From NCBI GenBank assembly GCA_001574975.1, contig KQ965800.1:199078-261350 (forward strand): DNA of 62,273 nt, given 5' to 3'. A model generated the notes under the pieces. The model had not been told where the DNA came from and made no database searches. It saw nothing but the letters and a program-made list of their open reading frames with translations. This DNA is from Gonapodya prolifera JEL478 (Eukaryota > Monoblepharomycota > Monoblepharidomycetes > Monoblepharidales > Gonapodyaceae). Below, one piece after another: positions 10,875-22,688 of the stretch. Made by a program: the position numbers and the translations under genes. Position 1 is the stretch's first letter. Each line of letters starts with the position of its first letter.

Positions 10875-13108
10875 ATGACGTTGACGTGTCTTCTTCGGCT
10901 CGCTTTAGAGCGATGCGAGAAGATAAATGATGGAAAATCGCGCTTGAGGGAGCAGCTGGCCAAGGCCGAAGCTGATTGTGAAGGTGAGAGCCCGTCGCGA
11001 TGCTTTGAAACACATCAAGGCAAGCCGATTCTTTTGCTCGTTCCAGTACTGAGGGATTGTCATCGTATGGAGATGGAACAGGCGAAGGCGGAGATGGAAG
11101 GCGTCCGGGAAGAGGTGAGGCAGATTTCAATATGTTGGTTTTTCGAACATTCACGAGCGCGCCGCATCTTTAGCTGGAAAGGTCACGAGAACGAGAGCAA
11201 AATTCGACTCGAGAGTTTGAGCAGCTACGATCCCGGGTTATCACACCGGATCAGACTCAGAATGTCCACTTACATCTTGGGCCACAGTATGTGGAGACCT
11301 TGTTCACTCGAGAAGCACTGTTGACCAACCATGATTTCGACGTACTAGAATCAAAGTAGTCTCCCTTCCTTCGCCACCTCCCTCAACAGGCATAGGCGCG
11401 CGAACTTGGATGTTTGATGCAAGCAACCTCTCGCAGCCAGTTGCATCCGTTCTGAGTCGAAATGTGGACTCTTTGCCCCAGGCAATGCAAGGACGGACTG
11501 AAGCAACTGGCTTGGAACGCACTCATATTGTGAAATATGAGCTGAATTTAAGCAGCGACGAGACCAATCAGCTTCACTTGAGCAACCAGGATGGCGTTGT
11601 CGTGATTATCTCGGATGATGAAGTGGATGTTGTACCTTCATTTGGAACTTCGTCGGAACGGCCCGAACGTGTGACACTTCCTGGCAAGTTTGTTGAAACT
11701 CGGAAGTATGGTAGTTCTGTCATCGTGGACAAGGCCACTTTGACTGAATTCTCAACTCCAACGAGGAAACGGGGATGGTCGCTTCAGCTGATTTCGGATG
11801 AAGATGATCTTGACGAGGGCGACGAGCGTCTTTTTCCAAAGAGAAGAGTGCGATCAAATCACTCTCGCTCTGGCCGTACAAGTGGAAAACAATCAAACCA
11901 CAGGCGGGACACTGACGATGAAGAATACATTGATGACCACGTTTCATCTAGTCCAAACGCGGCGACTGAGAAGTATGCTTCTGGGACTCGATCCCATGGC
12001 CAGACTCAAACACAGTCAAGCAAAAGAGTTGAGGAAAGTGTGAAGAAAGGCAGCTCTCAGGTACAATGGAGAGATGATAACAAGCAGAATATGCCTGGCA
12101 AGCGAGCCGCTAATTTCCAGTTTCCACTATCTGACAAATTTTTGATTGCTTACATTACTTTTTGAAGAGGTTGCATTGAAGAATTCACTTGAGCCTGGAT
12201 ACATCGTCGTAGCCCCTGGCGGTGAGGACTTTTTTACGTTTCAACGAGACCTGAATCTGGGTCCACAGAGCTCCGAGGCAATCGGTTGAGTCGCCAAGCA
12301 GGAGGTCTTGTCTGGCAAAAGCATAGCAACCGGAAGGATGGGCTTTTGAAGACATTTTTGATGAGTTCCAGTGCAGTCCCGGTCATTTTATCTTCCGAAG
12401 TGGACTTTACGAAGGATCTACCAAGCGGTGGATTCAAGCTAAAAAGGACTGCTTTGGAAGGAATTCTATATGGGCCGTATTATCTTTGGCGATGCCAACA
12501 GAGCCGCACGGAGTACGAAGAGCAGGAAGAGAACAGAAGGAACGGTATCCCTCAAGGCCAATCCTATGCCGATGGTCACGACTTGGAAGAGTTTGAGCCA
12601 GAAAAACGGAATCTCGCGAGTAAGTCCACTCTTTGACCTTTGCGCGCAGCTTTGCTGAACATCAATAACGCAAAGCAATGTAACACCCCATAGCGCCGTA
12701 CGCTTGTGCTGTTGAAGCTGGCAACATAGCCAATGCGAGTGTCTGGGAATTTTATGCGATGAAGGAATTACCACCCTTTCTTGGGGAGCTGGTTGTTGAG
12801 CCAGACACTAACAACATCATGATTCTCAAGCCCCGAGTGAGCTTCCGGGAATCTGAAAAGAGAATCAAGGATGTGGCGAGGAAGAATCCCACCGCGCAAT
12901 TGATCTTTGACCTTCCTGGTAAGCATGAGGGCCGCAGTGAATTCTTTGAGGCAGCAGCTTGGTTTACGTGGATGAAGCGTGAGAACAATTCGCCAAATCG
13001 ACCATCGGTTCCGCAATTGGAGCTGGTGTTGCTGAGTTTGATGCAGACAATCTGTGGAGCTTGAAAGATTCGGAGAACTTGCCTCTGTTTGAAAATGAGC
13101 AGGATTGA
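10875..13108 (+). CDS. Coiled-coil protein with SUMO-interacting-type motif, unknown function
   Basis: The N-terminal exons encode heptad-rich helix (GKSRLREQLAKAEADCE, MEMEQAKAEMEGVREELERS). A short GT..AG intron (about 11357-11420) leads to the long exon 11421-12280 with VVVIISDDEVDVV (about 11605), a hydrophobic core followed by acids as in SUMO-interacting motifs. A second, similar LQLISDEDDLDEGDE lies at about 11788, then basic clusters FPKRRVRSNHSRSGR. Later exons include NSLEPGYIVVAPGG, GILYGPYYLWRCQQSRTEYE and the conserved-looking PPFLGELVVEPDTNNIMIL. The last intron joins WMK to HNLWSLKDSENLPLFENEQD, stop at 13108. Nuclear localisation and SUMO binding are inferences. The start is uncertain; an upstream exon near 10.6-10.85 kb may exist. 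Confidence 0.55.
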
Positions 13109-13382
13109 TTTTGACAACCACTCGAGGTCGATTATAGGAGTGACTGTGGTCTAACGAAGGATTGAAGCGAAAGCGAAAGCTAACATTGGTTTCTAATTGC
13201 TTCTACATCCACGCGACATTACAGGAACTTCCAACGGAGTTCTACCTCACCCTGTATCAAACTTATTATGTGTGACACTCTTTGCGAAATAAACTATACA
13301 GACAAAAAAATGCACTCGGAAGTTGCAAATGTCCATGCGTCCTCCTAGAGTGTCCGGGATCCTCCTAACGCCAATACGGGAC

Positions 13383-14212
13383 TTACTTCCTCGCCCGCTT
13401 CTTCGCCGGCCCCTCGTCTTCATCCTCGTCACCCGCATGATCTTTCATGGCTTCTTGTGCCCTTGCGCTCGCCTTCCTGGCGGACTTCCTCCCGCTGGCG
13501 GCGTCAGAAACTGCGCTGGAAGGTGAAGCTGCTGTCGGTGTTTTGCGCGCGGGCGAACTTCCAGCAGACTTCGCCGACGATTCTGGTACCACAACGGGGT
13601 GCGCAATCGACTCGTCCTTACGAAGACGCTTCGACGAGTGCGAGTCGCTATCCTCCTCCTCACGTGCCCTTTTTACAGGCGCCGGAACAGGCCCGCCGGC
13701 CTTGAAATCGCCGAGCTTCCTCTTCAAGACGCCATCCAGCTTCTTATTCGCGTCAGCCCACTGGTCCACCCGGACCTTCTTAGCGGCGTTGACGGCGTCC
13801 AGCCGTGCGTAGTTCTCGACCCGCATGGCGCGACGGGCGATGAGCTCCCCGACCACGCGACGGGCGTTGATGCGGTCTATTTTAGACTCGATGACACCCG
13901 AAATATTGGGTGGAGGCGGGTAGGCAGCGTGCACGGCGGTACCTGATGATGAATGAAAAAAAAAGGAAGCGTGCACCAGACGTGAGGTGGGTCAGGGACG
14001 GAGGGAACGCCGCGCATTAGCTCACTCTTTGCCATCCCTGTATTTTCCGGCTTCTTGGCGGCAGAAACGGGTGCTGGCGCTGTCAGCGGGGCTTTTTGGA
14101 GCGGAGACTTGGCGCCGCCGCTGCTGGCGCTGACAGGTCGCATCGGGGAGACGACGCCCGCGGGTTTGGAGTGGGCGTCCGGGCCCGCCGCGCGTATTGG
14201 TGACATAGGCAT
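13383..14212 (-). CDS. Basic, disordered nuclear-type protein, unknown function
   Basis: The likely start is MPMSPIRAAGPDAHSKP at 14212; it opens a Pro/Ala/Ser-rich tract. A phase-1 intron (about 14027-13940, GTGAGC..CATCAG) joins GMAKS to TAVHAAYPPPP. A helical segment follows, ISGVIESKIDRINARRVVGE, then ARRAMRVENYARLDAVNAA. The C-terminal tail is rich in K/R and acidic clusters (KRAREEEDSDSHSSKRLRK, GPAKKRARK), which look like bipartite nuclear localisation signals. The family is not recognised. A chromatin or ribosome-biogenesis role would fit the composition but is only a guess. It is convergent with the coiled-coil gene (stop at 13108), about 275 bp apart. Confidence 0.6.
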
Positions 14213-14591
14213 TGCGGAAAAAGAAGCGAGCAAAGGGGGTTTGTGGAGCGATTGGATGGAAATGGGATGTGACGGGCGGCGCACAATACGAATGTGGCAC
14301 AGACGGCTCCCAACTTTAGCCATAAACGGTCGACTTGTCCTTTTCGATCACTTGTCGATTCCAGAATGTGACATTAAGACATGGTATTTAGACGTGTGCT
14401 TTGCAACATGGCCAGAGACGATCTCTCTTCATTCTTGAGTTTCTATAAGACCGGGATACGTTTGCTTGATAGTCAGAAGCTACGTTCTCGCTTCTTTGTA
14501 ACCAAGCTTTATATCTATTCGCTTCATGACACTTTATACCAAAAATGTGGCAGTATCTAAAGTTTTCACTCGAGCAACCCCATTCCCTGCC

Positions 14592-15352
14592 ATGAACATC
14601 CAGTGCGTTGCCTACATCGGAAAACAGGTACGCAGCAACTGCACAGCGCCCTTCCGTGACCCAATCGCCAACCCCCCAACCCCCCTCCTCCCAAGAACAA
14701 CCCGATCTTCGTCAAGAACCTCGGCGGGCCCGAGAACGAGCTTCGGTACCATTTCATCTCACATGTGAGCTGCGACATTATTGAGGAACGAAGTAAGAAT
14801 CGTGCGCGTTGGGCTTGCCGTGGCGTGTTGTGACTGTGATAATTCCATTCGGGCGGCTTCCTTCGGTGAATCAGCGTCGGCTGCCGTGAAGGGCTCGACT
14901 GACTTGTATCTTGGGCATTTGTCGTCGATGGAGGATATTGCAGTGTAGGTTGCTGCTCTTCTTCGACTGACATTGCTCGAGCTAGATGTAAACTTGTTGT
15001 CGATCTCTGCTTCTGTTCTTCGCCCCAGGTACGGCTGCGTCACAAATACCAAGATTAAAATTGTCGTGATACTCCAACTTGCTGACATTATCGTGAAGGA
15101 CTCGGACATGCGGCAGGTTTGTTTTTCTGGTGCCGGTTTTTGTAACAAAGCACCATTTGTAACGGATCCCCTCGACCTTCGACCTTGACGGGCCAGCTCT
15201 TCAAACGCCTACACTCGGCCTACGCAAATTTTGTTTCAAATCCCTTCTACCTCACGGACGACGGAGCGCCGGCGGGGTCGAAGGTTATCGCCAGCAAGAA
15301 GTTCTCGGAAACTGTGGAGAACATTGCTCGCTCCCATGTCGCTACTGCATAA
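14592..15352 (+). CDS. TCA17: TRAPP complex subunit TRAPPC2L / Tca17 (sedlin fold)
   Basis: Five short introns split a protein of about 145 residues. Exon 1 encodes MNIQCVAYIGKQ. Next are NNPIFVKNLGGPENELRYHF and ISHVSCDIIEER, then a serine/lysine loop with DLYLGHLSSMEDIAV, then YGCVTNTKIKIVVIL and QLADIIVKDSDMRQ, and finally LFKRLHSAYANFVSNPFY with the C-terminal helix KFSETVENIARSHVATA. Order and spacing (ENELkfH..vH.slDvveE, YGyvTNtkiKfv, F..lH..Y....NPFY) match TRAPPC2L. The protein is a longin/sedlin-fold subunit of the TRAPP tethering and Rab-GEF complex acting in ER-Golgi and Golgi traffic. Length is normal for the family. The initiator ATG at 14592 gives the conserved start of strand 1. 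Sec15, another tethering factor, lies 45 kb away, with no operon-like meaning. Confidence 0.9.
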
Positions 15353-15586
15353 CCTTACTGTCATTAATGTGTCCTCAATGGGTCCATCGAGATTTTGTAT
15401 ATGTTGTTGCAGCCTATCCATGCAGTTTACGAATCACGTGTTACACCAAGGCTCCCAGCGTACGGGCTTCGGTCTGCCTGGTGCTGGCAGACAGGAAAAG
15501 AGTGAAATTGAACTAACTTGAGGAATATTTGGTGGACTGCGGTCGTTCAGTTCTTGACTGCGACATCTGAAGAATCACCACCCACC

Positions 15587-17416
15587 ATGTCCACCGACGG
15601 CGACCGCGCCCTGATACAACGGGACATCACCTCCTCATCCATGACAGTCTCGTCTTCTACCCTCGCGATGCCCCCACCGGCGTCCCGCCCTCCTCGGAAA
15701 ACACTTGCCTCGCAACTCCCCAAAACCGTCTTGGACGAGGACACCTACATCTCGGGGCTCGCACACGTCATCCAGCGTGACTATTTTCCTGACTTGGGCA
15801 AGATGCGTGCCTCGGCAGAGTACCTGGACGCCGTGGAGAGCGGGGACTCTGCGCGGGTTCGAGATGCCACTCTCGAGCTGGCCAGGACGACAGGAAGACT
15901 GGGAGGTATATGTTGGCGGTCCAAAAGACCATTTTTGCTGCCCTACTGTTGACGCTGCTGAATGGTTCGTCCTCCCTATCGGGGTGTTTTGTAAGGTCGA
16001 TTCCCTGGCACTCCATCCTCAATCGCTGGCACACCCCGGGCCACGCCCTCGTTTGGCGGTCGCGCTGGAACTCCCTCCCTCGGTTCCCTCGTCGACGATA
16101 CCGACCACGCATCCTCTCCGTCCGCCGATCCCTCCACCCCTCCTGTCGACGTCTCTCTCCCCCTCTCCTCATACCAGGCGGTTTACACATCCGAGGACAA
16201 CGCGTCATTTGCCGTGCAAGTGGACAAGGAGAACGAGCGCAAGAGGGAGAAGTTTGCGTGGGCGTACAATGCAGAACACAAGGGCGCGATCGAAGATGCG
16301 AAGCGGCCGGGGAATACTTATAATGGACGGCCGCTGATCACGGACGGAATGGGAGGTACGGTGCTGCTCATCGAGGACGGACGGGGAACTCCCGCTGGTG
16401 GACAGGCTGGAGGAGACGGAGCAGCGGAGACGCCTGACGAATCAACCACAACTGCTCCCACTGTCACCCCTCCTTCCCTTGCCGTAAACCCATTCAAACC
16501 CCCCTCACGCCCCGCCGGACCGGCCGGGTGGCGGAACCACGCTGCGTTTAACAACCTCTTCTACCACCTTGACGGAGTAGATCCCTCTCCCAATGACCCT
16601 ATACCCGCGGGTCCACCGCCCGAAATCGTGAGGACAAACACCCGCATGCCGAAACCAGCGTCCGCTTCGGGGACTGCCGACGGAACAGGGACCGCAACCC
16701 CCCGCCTGACCCTCGCACCGTCTGACACCCAAGTGCGTATGGAAACCCAACGCGTCTTCCACACCATGGCGGCCGCGACTCCTGGTCTCTTCGGACCCTC
16801 TGCGACAGGCCGCGGTGGGGGTGGCGCAACCCCCTCGTTCGGGTTCGTCCCTGCGTCGCCCTCGGTGGCCCCCTCGGATGTTCCACGCGCCATGCTGATG
16901 ACGTGGGGAGACATCGAAGCGACGCCCATGCTGCTCGAAGCTGTGGGGGATATGGGGTCGGTGGATGACGGCGGGGGACCAAGGTTCTCGATGGCACCGA
17001 CGCCTAGGAGGGAGGAGTTGGCGGCGAACTTGGGTAGGAAGGCCGGGGCTGCCGCCGCGGCAGCCAAAGCAAGGGCCGAGGCATTACCGGGCTTGACTCC
17101 GCGCCGTGTGCGGCCGAGTACTCCAGCTGTGGGCGACCGCGTACGTATATTGAGTCCCGCGGCCCGGACATTGTTACAGCGGGCGGGCGGGAAGTCTGCG
17201 GGAGCGGCGAGTACCTTGAGCGGGCGGGCACGAGATTCAGGTAGTAAGGCGTGGAGTGGACGGCACAATATGGCTGGTGGGTGGACGCCAGAGCCGACGG
17301 GTTCCGGGATGCAGAAGAGACGGAAAGTGCGCGAGTTTGAAGGCGTGGCGCTGGCGGGTGTGAAGGTGGAACCGGGGATTGGGGGCAGTGTCACGGATGG
17401 GTTACTGGAGATTTGA
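15587..17416 (+). CDS. ESS2: Splicing factor ESS2 (DGCR14/Bis1 family)
   Basis: Exon 1 (from ATG 15587) carries the signature VLDEDTYISGLAHVIQRDYF followed by PDLGKMRASAEYLDAVESGD, the N-terminal block of ESS2. An intron after TTGRLGG (about 15906) leads to a Ser/Thr/Pro linker and the second block YTSEDNASFAVQVDKENERK with KFAWAYNAEHKGAI. Later blocks are GPAGWRNHAAFNNLFYHLDG, QVRMETQRVFHTM, MTWGDIEATPMLL and FSMAPTPRREELAANLGRKA, then LSPAARTLLQRAGGK. Stop at 17416. ESS2 is a nuclear component of late (C-complex) spliceosomes. Gly/Ala-rich insertions make it somewhat longer than typical orthologues. It is convergent with the MFS gene, 274 bp apart. Confidence 0.88.
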
Positions 17417-17690
17417 GGTGGTTAGTGGATTCAGGTTAATGCGGTATTTTGTAGTTCTCCGAGATTCGAGTTCAGTCGCTCGTACAACTGCACTTAAGCT
17501 CTCTCATGTTACATACTGTGATTTTACTTTTACGATTACACATTTAGACTTATTACAGATTTCATGGAATGCTGACATTAACAATTCCATGGACCAACCA
17601 ACATACACAACATCTGCTGAAACAACATTACCTAATGAAATGAAATGAAATTAAAGTGCCGCTTCCACCCCTCCCAAATCAGTGAACTGG

Positions 17691-20556
17691 TCAAGCCACA
17701 AGAGTCTCCTTCAACTTTTCGTCAGAGTCTTGCACCAGAATGCGTTCCCGGTCCAGGCGCTTCTGCGCCATGTTGTTCTGATATCGGAGGGCCAAAGGAA
17801 TAAGCCCATAAAAGAGCGTACCCAGCCCGAAAACAACAGCAGTGATTGTGAGTCCGGTGACGTACTATCATGCAGTGAGCCAGGTCAAAAAAAGCAGATC
17901 GGATGGACATTGCGATAATCTATACTTACGAGCGGCGCATCGGAATTTGGGAATAAGAACGGAGACGCGATGCTGGCAATAGCTTGAAAAACATAGATCG
18001 AGCTGATAGCGAGCCCAACTTGTGTTGCTCCTTTGAGTGTGCTCTGTCGATACTGTTAAAAGTCAAAGCGTCAACTGTAGATCTATGACGACGAAATCGG
18101 TGAACTAGCCATACGTTAATGAGGATGGGGTGGGTCGCAGACTGGAAGGCGACACCGAAGATCAAGAGGTACCGCGCCCAGTTCGGTATGAATCCGGCGC
18201 TGGTGTCGGTCGGAGGGTTCTTTGCGGCAGTTACGAGTAGTGATACACAGATCGTGGTCAAGAGAGGGCCAACTGACACGCGGCACGCGGGCCGGAAGGA
18301 ATTGTCAAGGGTCATATAAAATGGGGTAGACCGAGGAACTCTCACGTAGACCATGCCAGACCCTCTCCCTCGTGTAATCAGAGTGTATGGAAGGAATGCT
18401 GTACACGAGAATTGCTAGAGACGGGATCGAATGTAAAGTTATTGAAACTGCACCGAAAAGGAGAGTATTTACCCCAGAAACTGGGAAATGCGCTCATGAG
18501 GTTCCCCATAGTTGGAGTTTTGAAGCCCATCCCACTGTTTTAATTGAGCGATAAGCAATGGAGAACTGATGAGAGAAGGTAACAACAAGTGATATCTCAC
18601 AGCAGAATAGAAGGAAGAAAGTTACCAAACCCAGAAGAGCCGAAGTTGAGGCAGAAGAACGAGAGCATGAACTGATGAGTACAAGTATCAAGGTCAGGCT
18701 ATTCGAAGTTACTCATAGCTGCATTCAGCGAAACACCCACCAACCACTGCGCCGGCTGCATGAACAGGGTGAGTGCCTCACCCAAGTCAAAGGTCTTGTC
18801 GTGCATGGTTGGTGCCGTCGCTGGAAGTCGGCGGACGGCGATGTCTTGTTCCTCTGGAGTCTAATCGTCAAATGGGCACAAGCCAATGAGGTAAGGTCCA
18901 AACGCAGAAATAAGAAATAACTTTGGGTCCGTATACGTACAAGAAACGACGTTTTGGAATGTGGGAATTCTGGAAGGTACCAAAACGTCACGATCCCCAG
19001 AAGCACCGCTGGGATTCCTTCGAGGATGAAAACCTTTACGGGAAGAATTGCACATGATGTGTCATTTCAGAATGCACAGGACTTGGACCCCTTGTCACCA
19101 ACGTACCCATTGCCAGGCCTTCAAACCCCCGATCCCGTTCATCCTTTCGATTCCGACCGCGAGCAGGCCCGAAAGCCCGCCCGCGAAACTGATCGACGTG
19201 AGGTACACCGCGTTGCGCGTTGCGCGTTCGGTGGGCTTGTACCAGAATGCGAAGTAGCTGTTGGAAATGTTTGGGAGTGTGACGTGGGCGGTGAAGGGGA
19301 GAGGGGTAAGTGAGAGGGAAACGTACTAGAAGACTCCGGGAGAAAGACCGGCCTCGCACAGACCGAGGATGAAGCGGGTGGTGAGGAGGCCTTGTAGAGC
19401 AAATAAATACGAGTTTGGGGTAGAGGTGTGGATTATGTTGTGTGTGAACACAGAGTGGTCAGCAGACGTGGACGTACCAGCTGGGTTCGTTATGAAGGCC
19501 ATGCAGATGACGACAATGCCCCAGGATAAGATGATTCGTGATAGCCAGACTCTTCCCGAGAGGGCTTTCTGCACACGTGGAATTTGGAAGGGAACGGCCC
19601 CCGAGATGGGACAGAATATACGAGGTCGTCACCGAAGAGTAACCATAAACCGTAAAAACATTGACATTGATTCGCACGCACCATCATGATGTTACTCGGG
19701 ATCTCGGCGACGAGAAACCCCCAGTTGAGGAGCGAGATGGCCCAGTTCCATTGCGTGCCCTGCGTGCCGATCGAGGCTTCGATGGAGTCCGGTGTGCCTG
19801 CGCCCTGAAATGTGTCGGGAGTAAACGAAGTGGGGGAGTTTAGAGATGAAGACGGGGAGCAAGGGTGATGAACAGAAGTTCGGGTCGGCAACTTAACGTA
19901 CGAGGATTTTGACGTTGGCGAGGTTCTGGGTGTGTCTGGGTGTCAGTGACTGTTGTGATGCGGTATGCACCCTTACGTGCCTGACAAAAAAAACTCACAG
20001 AACGGTCCTGGCGTCAGCACGGTGGTCGGTAGATAGGCAATTCGTCGATTTGAAATCACACGAGAAGTGAAAAATTAAGACAAGTGACAAGCTTACAATA
20101 AGGGCAATGAGTCCCATGAGCCAAATCAGCGGCAGGACTGTGTTTTTGAAACGAAAAGTAATGTTAACACCTTGTGCGACGAGGGACACTTCTCCTGATC
20201 TGCCCTCAACTCAATATGCGCTCCGCGCCATCATCATCGGGGTTCTGCGCAGCTATAGCCTCAAAGTCTCGGGCAAACTCCTCGGTCAGTACCAACGGGC
20301 AAGCATCTCGCACCTCCGTCACTCCCAGTCCACACCCCAAAAGCGGGATCAACACTTACTCCTCCAATCCAACTTTCGCACAAGCTGCTTTTCTGTTTCG
20401 GGATCCCACGTGACGGGGGGAAGCTTAGCACGACATAAGGATGAGCTGGCACGACTTGTTCGCGATCTATAGCAAGTCTGCTCACATATTGGTCCTCCTC
20501 GTTCACGCCGGTGCTGTCCCTCCCGCCGCCTCGTTTCCAGAAATTGGAGATGGCAT
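17691..20556 (-). CDS. MFS permease, Dal5/allantoate-type (anion:cation symporter family)
   Basis: A many-exon 12-span transporter. The proposed start MPSPISGNEAAGGTAPA (20556) is joined by a 45-nt phase-2 intron to a tail ending DPETEKQLVRKLDWR, the usual cytosolic tail before span 1 in this family. Spans and signatures follow: VLPLIWLMGLIALI then DRSNLANVKIL, GTQWNWAISLLNWGFLVAE with IPSNIMMVR, VWLSRIILSWGIVVICMAFI, TRFILGLCEAGLSPGVFYY, FAFWYKPTERATRNAVYL, AVLLGIVTFWYLPEFP, and the C-terminal GLGTLFYGLIPLALRYQNN. The last exon ends DSDEKLKETLVA at 17691. Relatives import allantoate, nicotinate, pantothenate and similar organic acids at the plasma membrane; substrate cannot be told here. The very small DRS exon and the start are my reconstruction. 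Confidence 0.82.
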
Positions 20557-22688
20557 AGGACCCCGTGGGGACAGTGTAGTCGAGTCTGTAACGCATTATG
20601 ACAGTCGCCGTGGGCAGGGTGGGGGCCGGAGGAGAAAGCGGTATCGAGAATGAATACAAACAAAGCAGTGGGCGACAGGGATGAGGGCACGCATGGCCAA
20701 GGACAGGGTGCGCGTCTGCTCGATGCCTGGCTGCGCGGTGCACTCACGCAGTGTGGATCATTGCGTGCACAGTGTCGAGCGATTCCCTCACTCACCGACC
20801 GGGTATAACGGGCGCCGCACAGAAAGGGACAGCTCGGCGTGTTTCGTCAAAGGTATGTAAAAAGAGAATTTTCCGGCTGACGCCACGAGGGCAACAAGGT
20901 CCCAGGGATGTGCTTGGCGGCGACCCGTCCGCGCACCCGCGCAGGTACGTGTCTGGAGACGGAAGTCCTGCAGGCGTGCTGGTGCAAGATGCGGTGGACT
21001 TCACCCGGAGGGCGCGATCGGCGTCGTGGAGGTCTGGGTGGTGAGAATGGGCACTGGGCCGTCGGAATGCCAGTCGGACCCTGATCCGCCACCATACCAC
21101 AAAAACCAGGGAAGTGTGAGGCAACCCTGCTTTCCCTCTCTTGCATTTGTTTTTCTTTATTGTGGAGAGACAGGCTCTGACAGGCTAGAGTCACGAGTTC
21201 AACCTACACGACAACTTGATCCTTGTCAGTTCTCCTTCACACTCTGCTTTCAAATTGTGGAGCTCCTGTGTGTGATTGTCCTAGATGAACGACTGTTGAA
21301 TTGTTAGCAAACTATCACCAACATACATGATTGCGACAGTCTTGGGTATTCATTTTACAATAGCTCAATAACATGACACACACTTTTGCCAGTAGAGCAA
21401 AAGCACGAAGTTTTGGCGCGGCATTGAGTCGGCTACGTACAATAGTCACGTTTTCAAAAGTCTTACGTGCAAAGCATGAGGGACTGCCGCGTCCTGGCAG
21501 GTTGTTCTTCATGTCCTTCCTCACCGCTACGTGTTGGGTTCAGGAAACGATCAATGACGACGCCACTACGGTGGGAGGAAAACAAACGGAACTTGGGCCG
21601 ACAAATGTCGCTCAGGCCAATGGGTCCCCCAAAATCGAAAATAAAGAGGTGTGGACATTTGACTGTTCGTGACACGAATGAGATATTATCTTGCATCGGT
21701 GTTCAATGAACGATGCGAATGATAAGGAATAACGGAAAGCCCCGGAAGTAAGTGATTTGGTTTGCTATAATTTCGTAACAAATAACTACGGCAGTCACGT
21801 GTTTGACAAAAGAAAAGCCTGGGCCCTTTCCTGCCACGAAATCCACCTTTCTTTTTTCCATCGACGCAGTCACCACGCTGGTCGAACACCACCAGCAATC
21901 AAGTCAATCAAAGACAGAGAGGGGGTATTGGTGGGTTTTGGCGGCCGTCATTGCTTCCTGATGTACACGTCATCACTTATGGTTCACCGCCGTGCAGTGA
22001 TCCGACGGCTTTCTCTCGACGGAGCGACACCAATCAAGTAGAGATAGAGTGGTTCGCTACCTGAGTGTCCGTCTGCGTGTCTTGTGGGTGGTTTTCCTTT
22101 GACAACTCCATTTTGCATGTGAATCTCATCTTTTTCTTTTGTCTTCCTTTTCCTTCTCCGCGGCTTCTTCTCCTCCGTTTGCCTTTTCCCTCCGCTTTCC
22201 ATTGCCTCTCCCTGTTTCTTTCTGTCAACCTCCCTCTCTTACCTCTTGCAAGAACTCGCCACGATTAGTCACCCAGCACCGTCGGGAGGACTCAGCACCT
22301 TCTACCAACGAGACCCCCCGTACAATCCTCCACCTTCAGCTCGCTATGACGACCAGTCGTCCGATGGACCGTGCAAGCCGCTCAAGGCAAAGTTCCTGTA
22401 CCCGTCTCGTGCAGGGGAACGGTTCACAAAGGCCATGCACAACCAAGGAAGGGACATTCCTCCGCCGGCAGATTATCCAGCCAGAAAGACAACTGAAAAC
22501 TGCCACCGCGTGCGTGTACACGGGGAATCCGCGCGTTGTCGATCCATAAACCAACGCAATCGGTCGACTTTAGCACACTTGAATCATGGCAGAGTTCGCC
22601 ACCGACTCCAGCTCGCCTTGGGCTCCGCCGTTTCTCCTCACACATCGACTGAATTACATCGAGTCGGGACTATCACTTCGATGGAGTC
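20557..22688. other. Intergenic stretch without a recognised gene
   Basis: About 2.1 kb between divergent genes. No ORF here resembles a known family and no clear splice chain is visible. It contains a CT-rich tract just upstream of the F-box locus (listed separately). Confidence 0.4.
22119..22255 (+). promoter_or_regulatory. CT-rich tract, possible core promoter element
   Basis: A run of nearly 140 nt is strongly pyrimidine-biased on the plus strand, about 430 bp upstream of the first ATG of the F-box locus. Pyrimidine tracts are common just upstream of fungal transcription starts. Function is inferred from composition only. Confidence 0.3.

Noticed and set aside
16561-17394. 277-codon minus-strand ORF
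   Set aside because: Antisense shadow of the ESS2 exon, whose plus-strand reading is conserved.
20751-21124. Opposed ORFs of about 100 codons between the MFS and F-box loci
   Set aside because: Arg/Pro/Ser-rich frames on both strands with no family pattern and no plausible splice chain.
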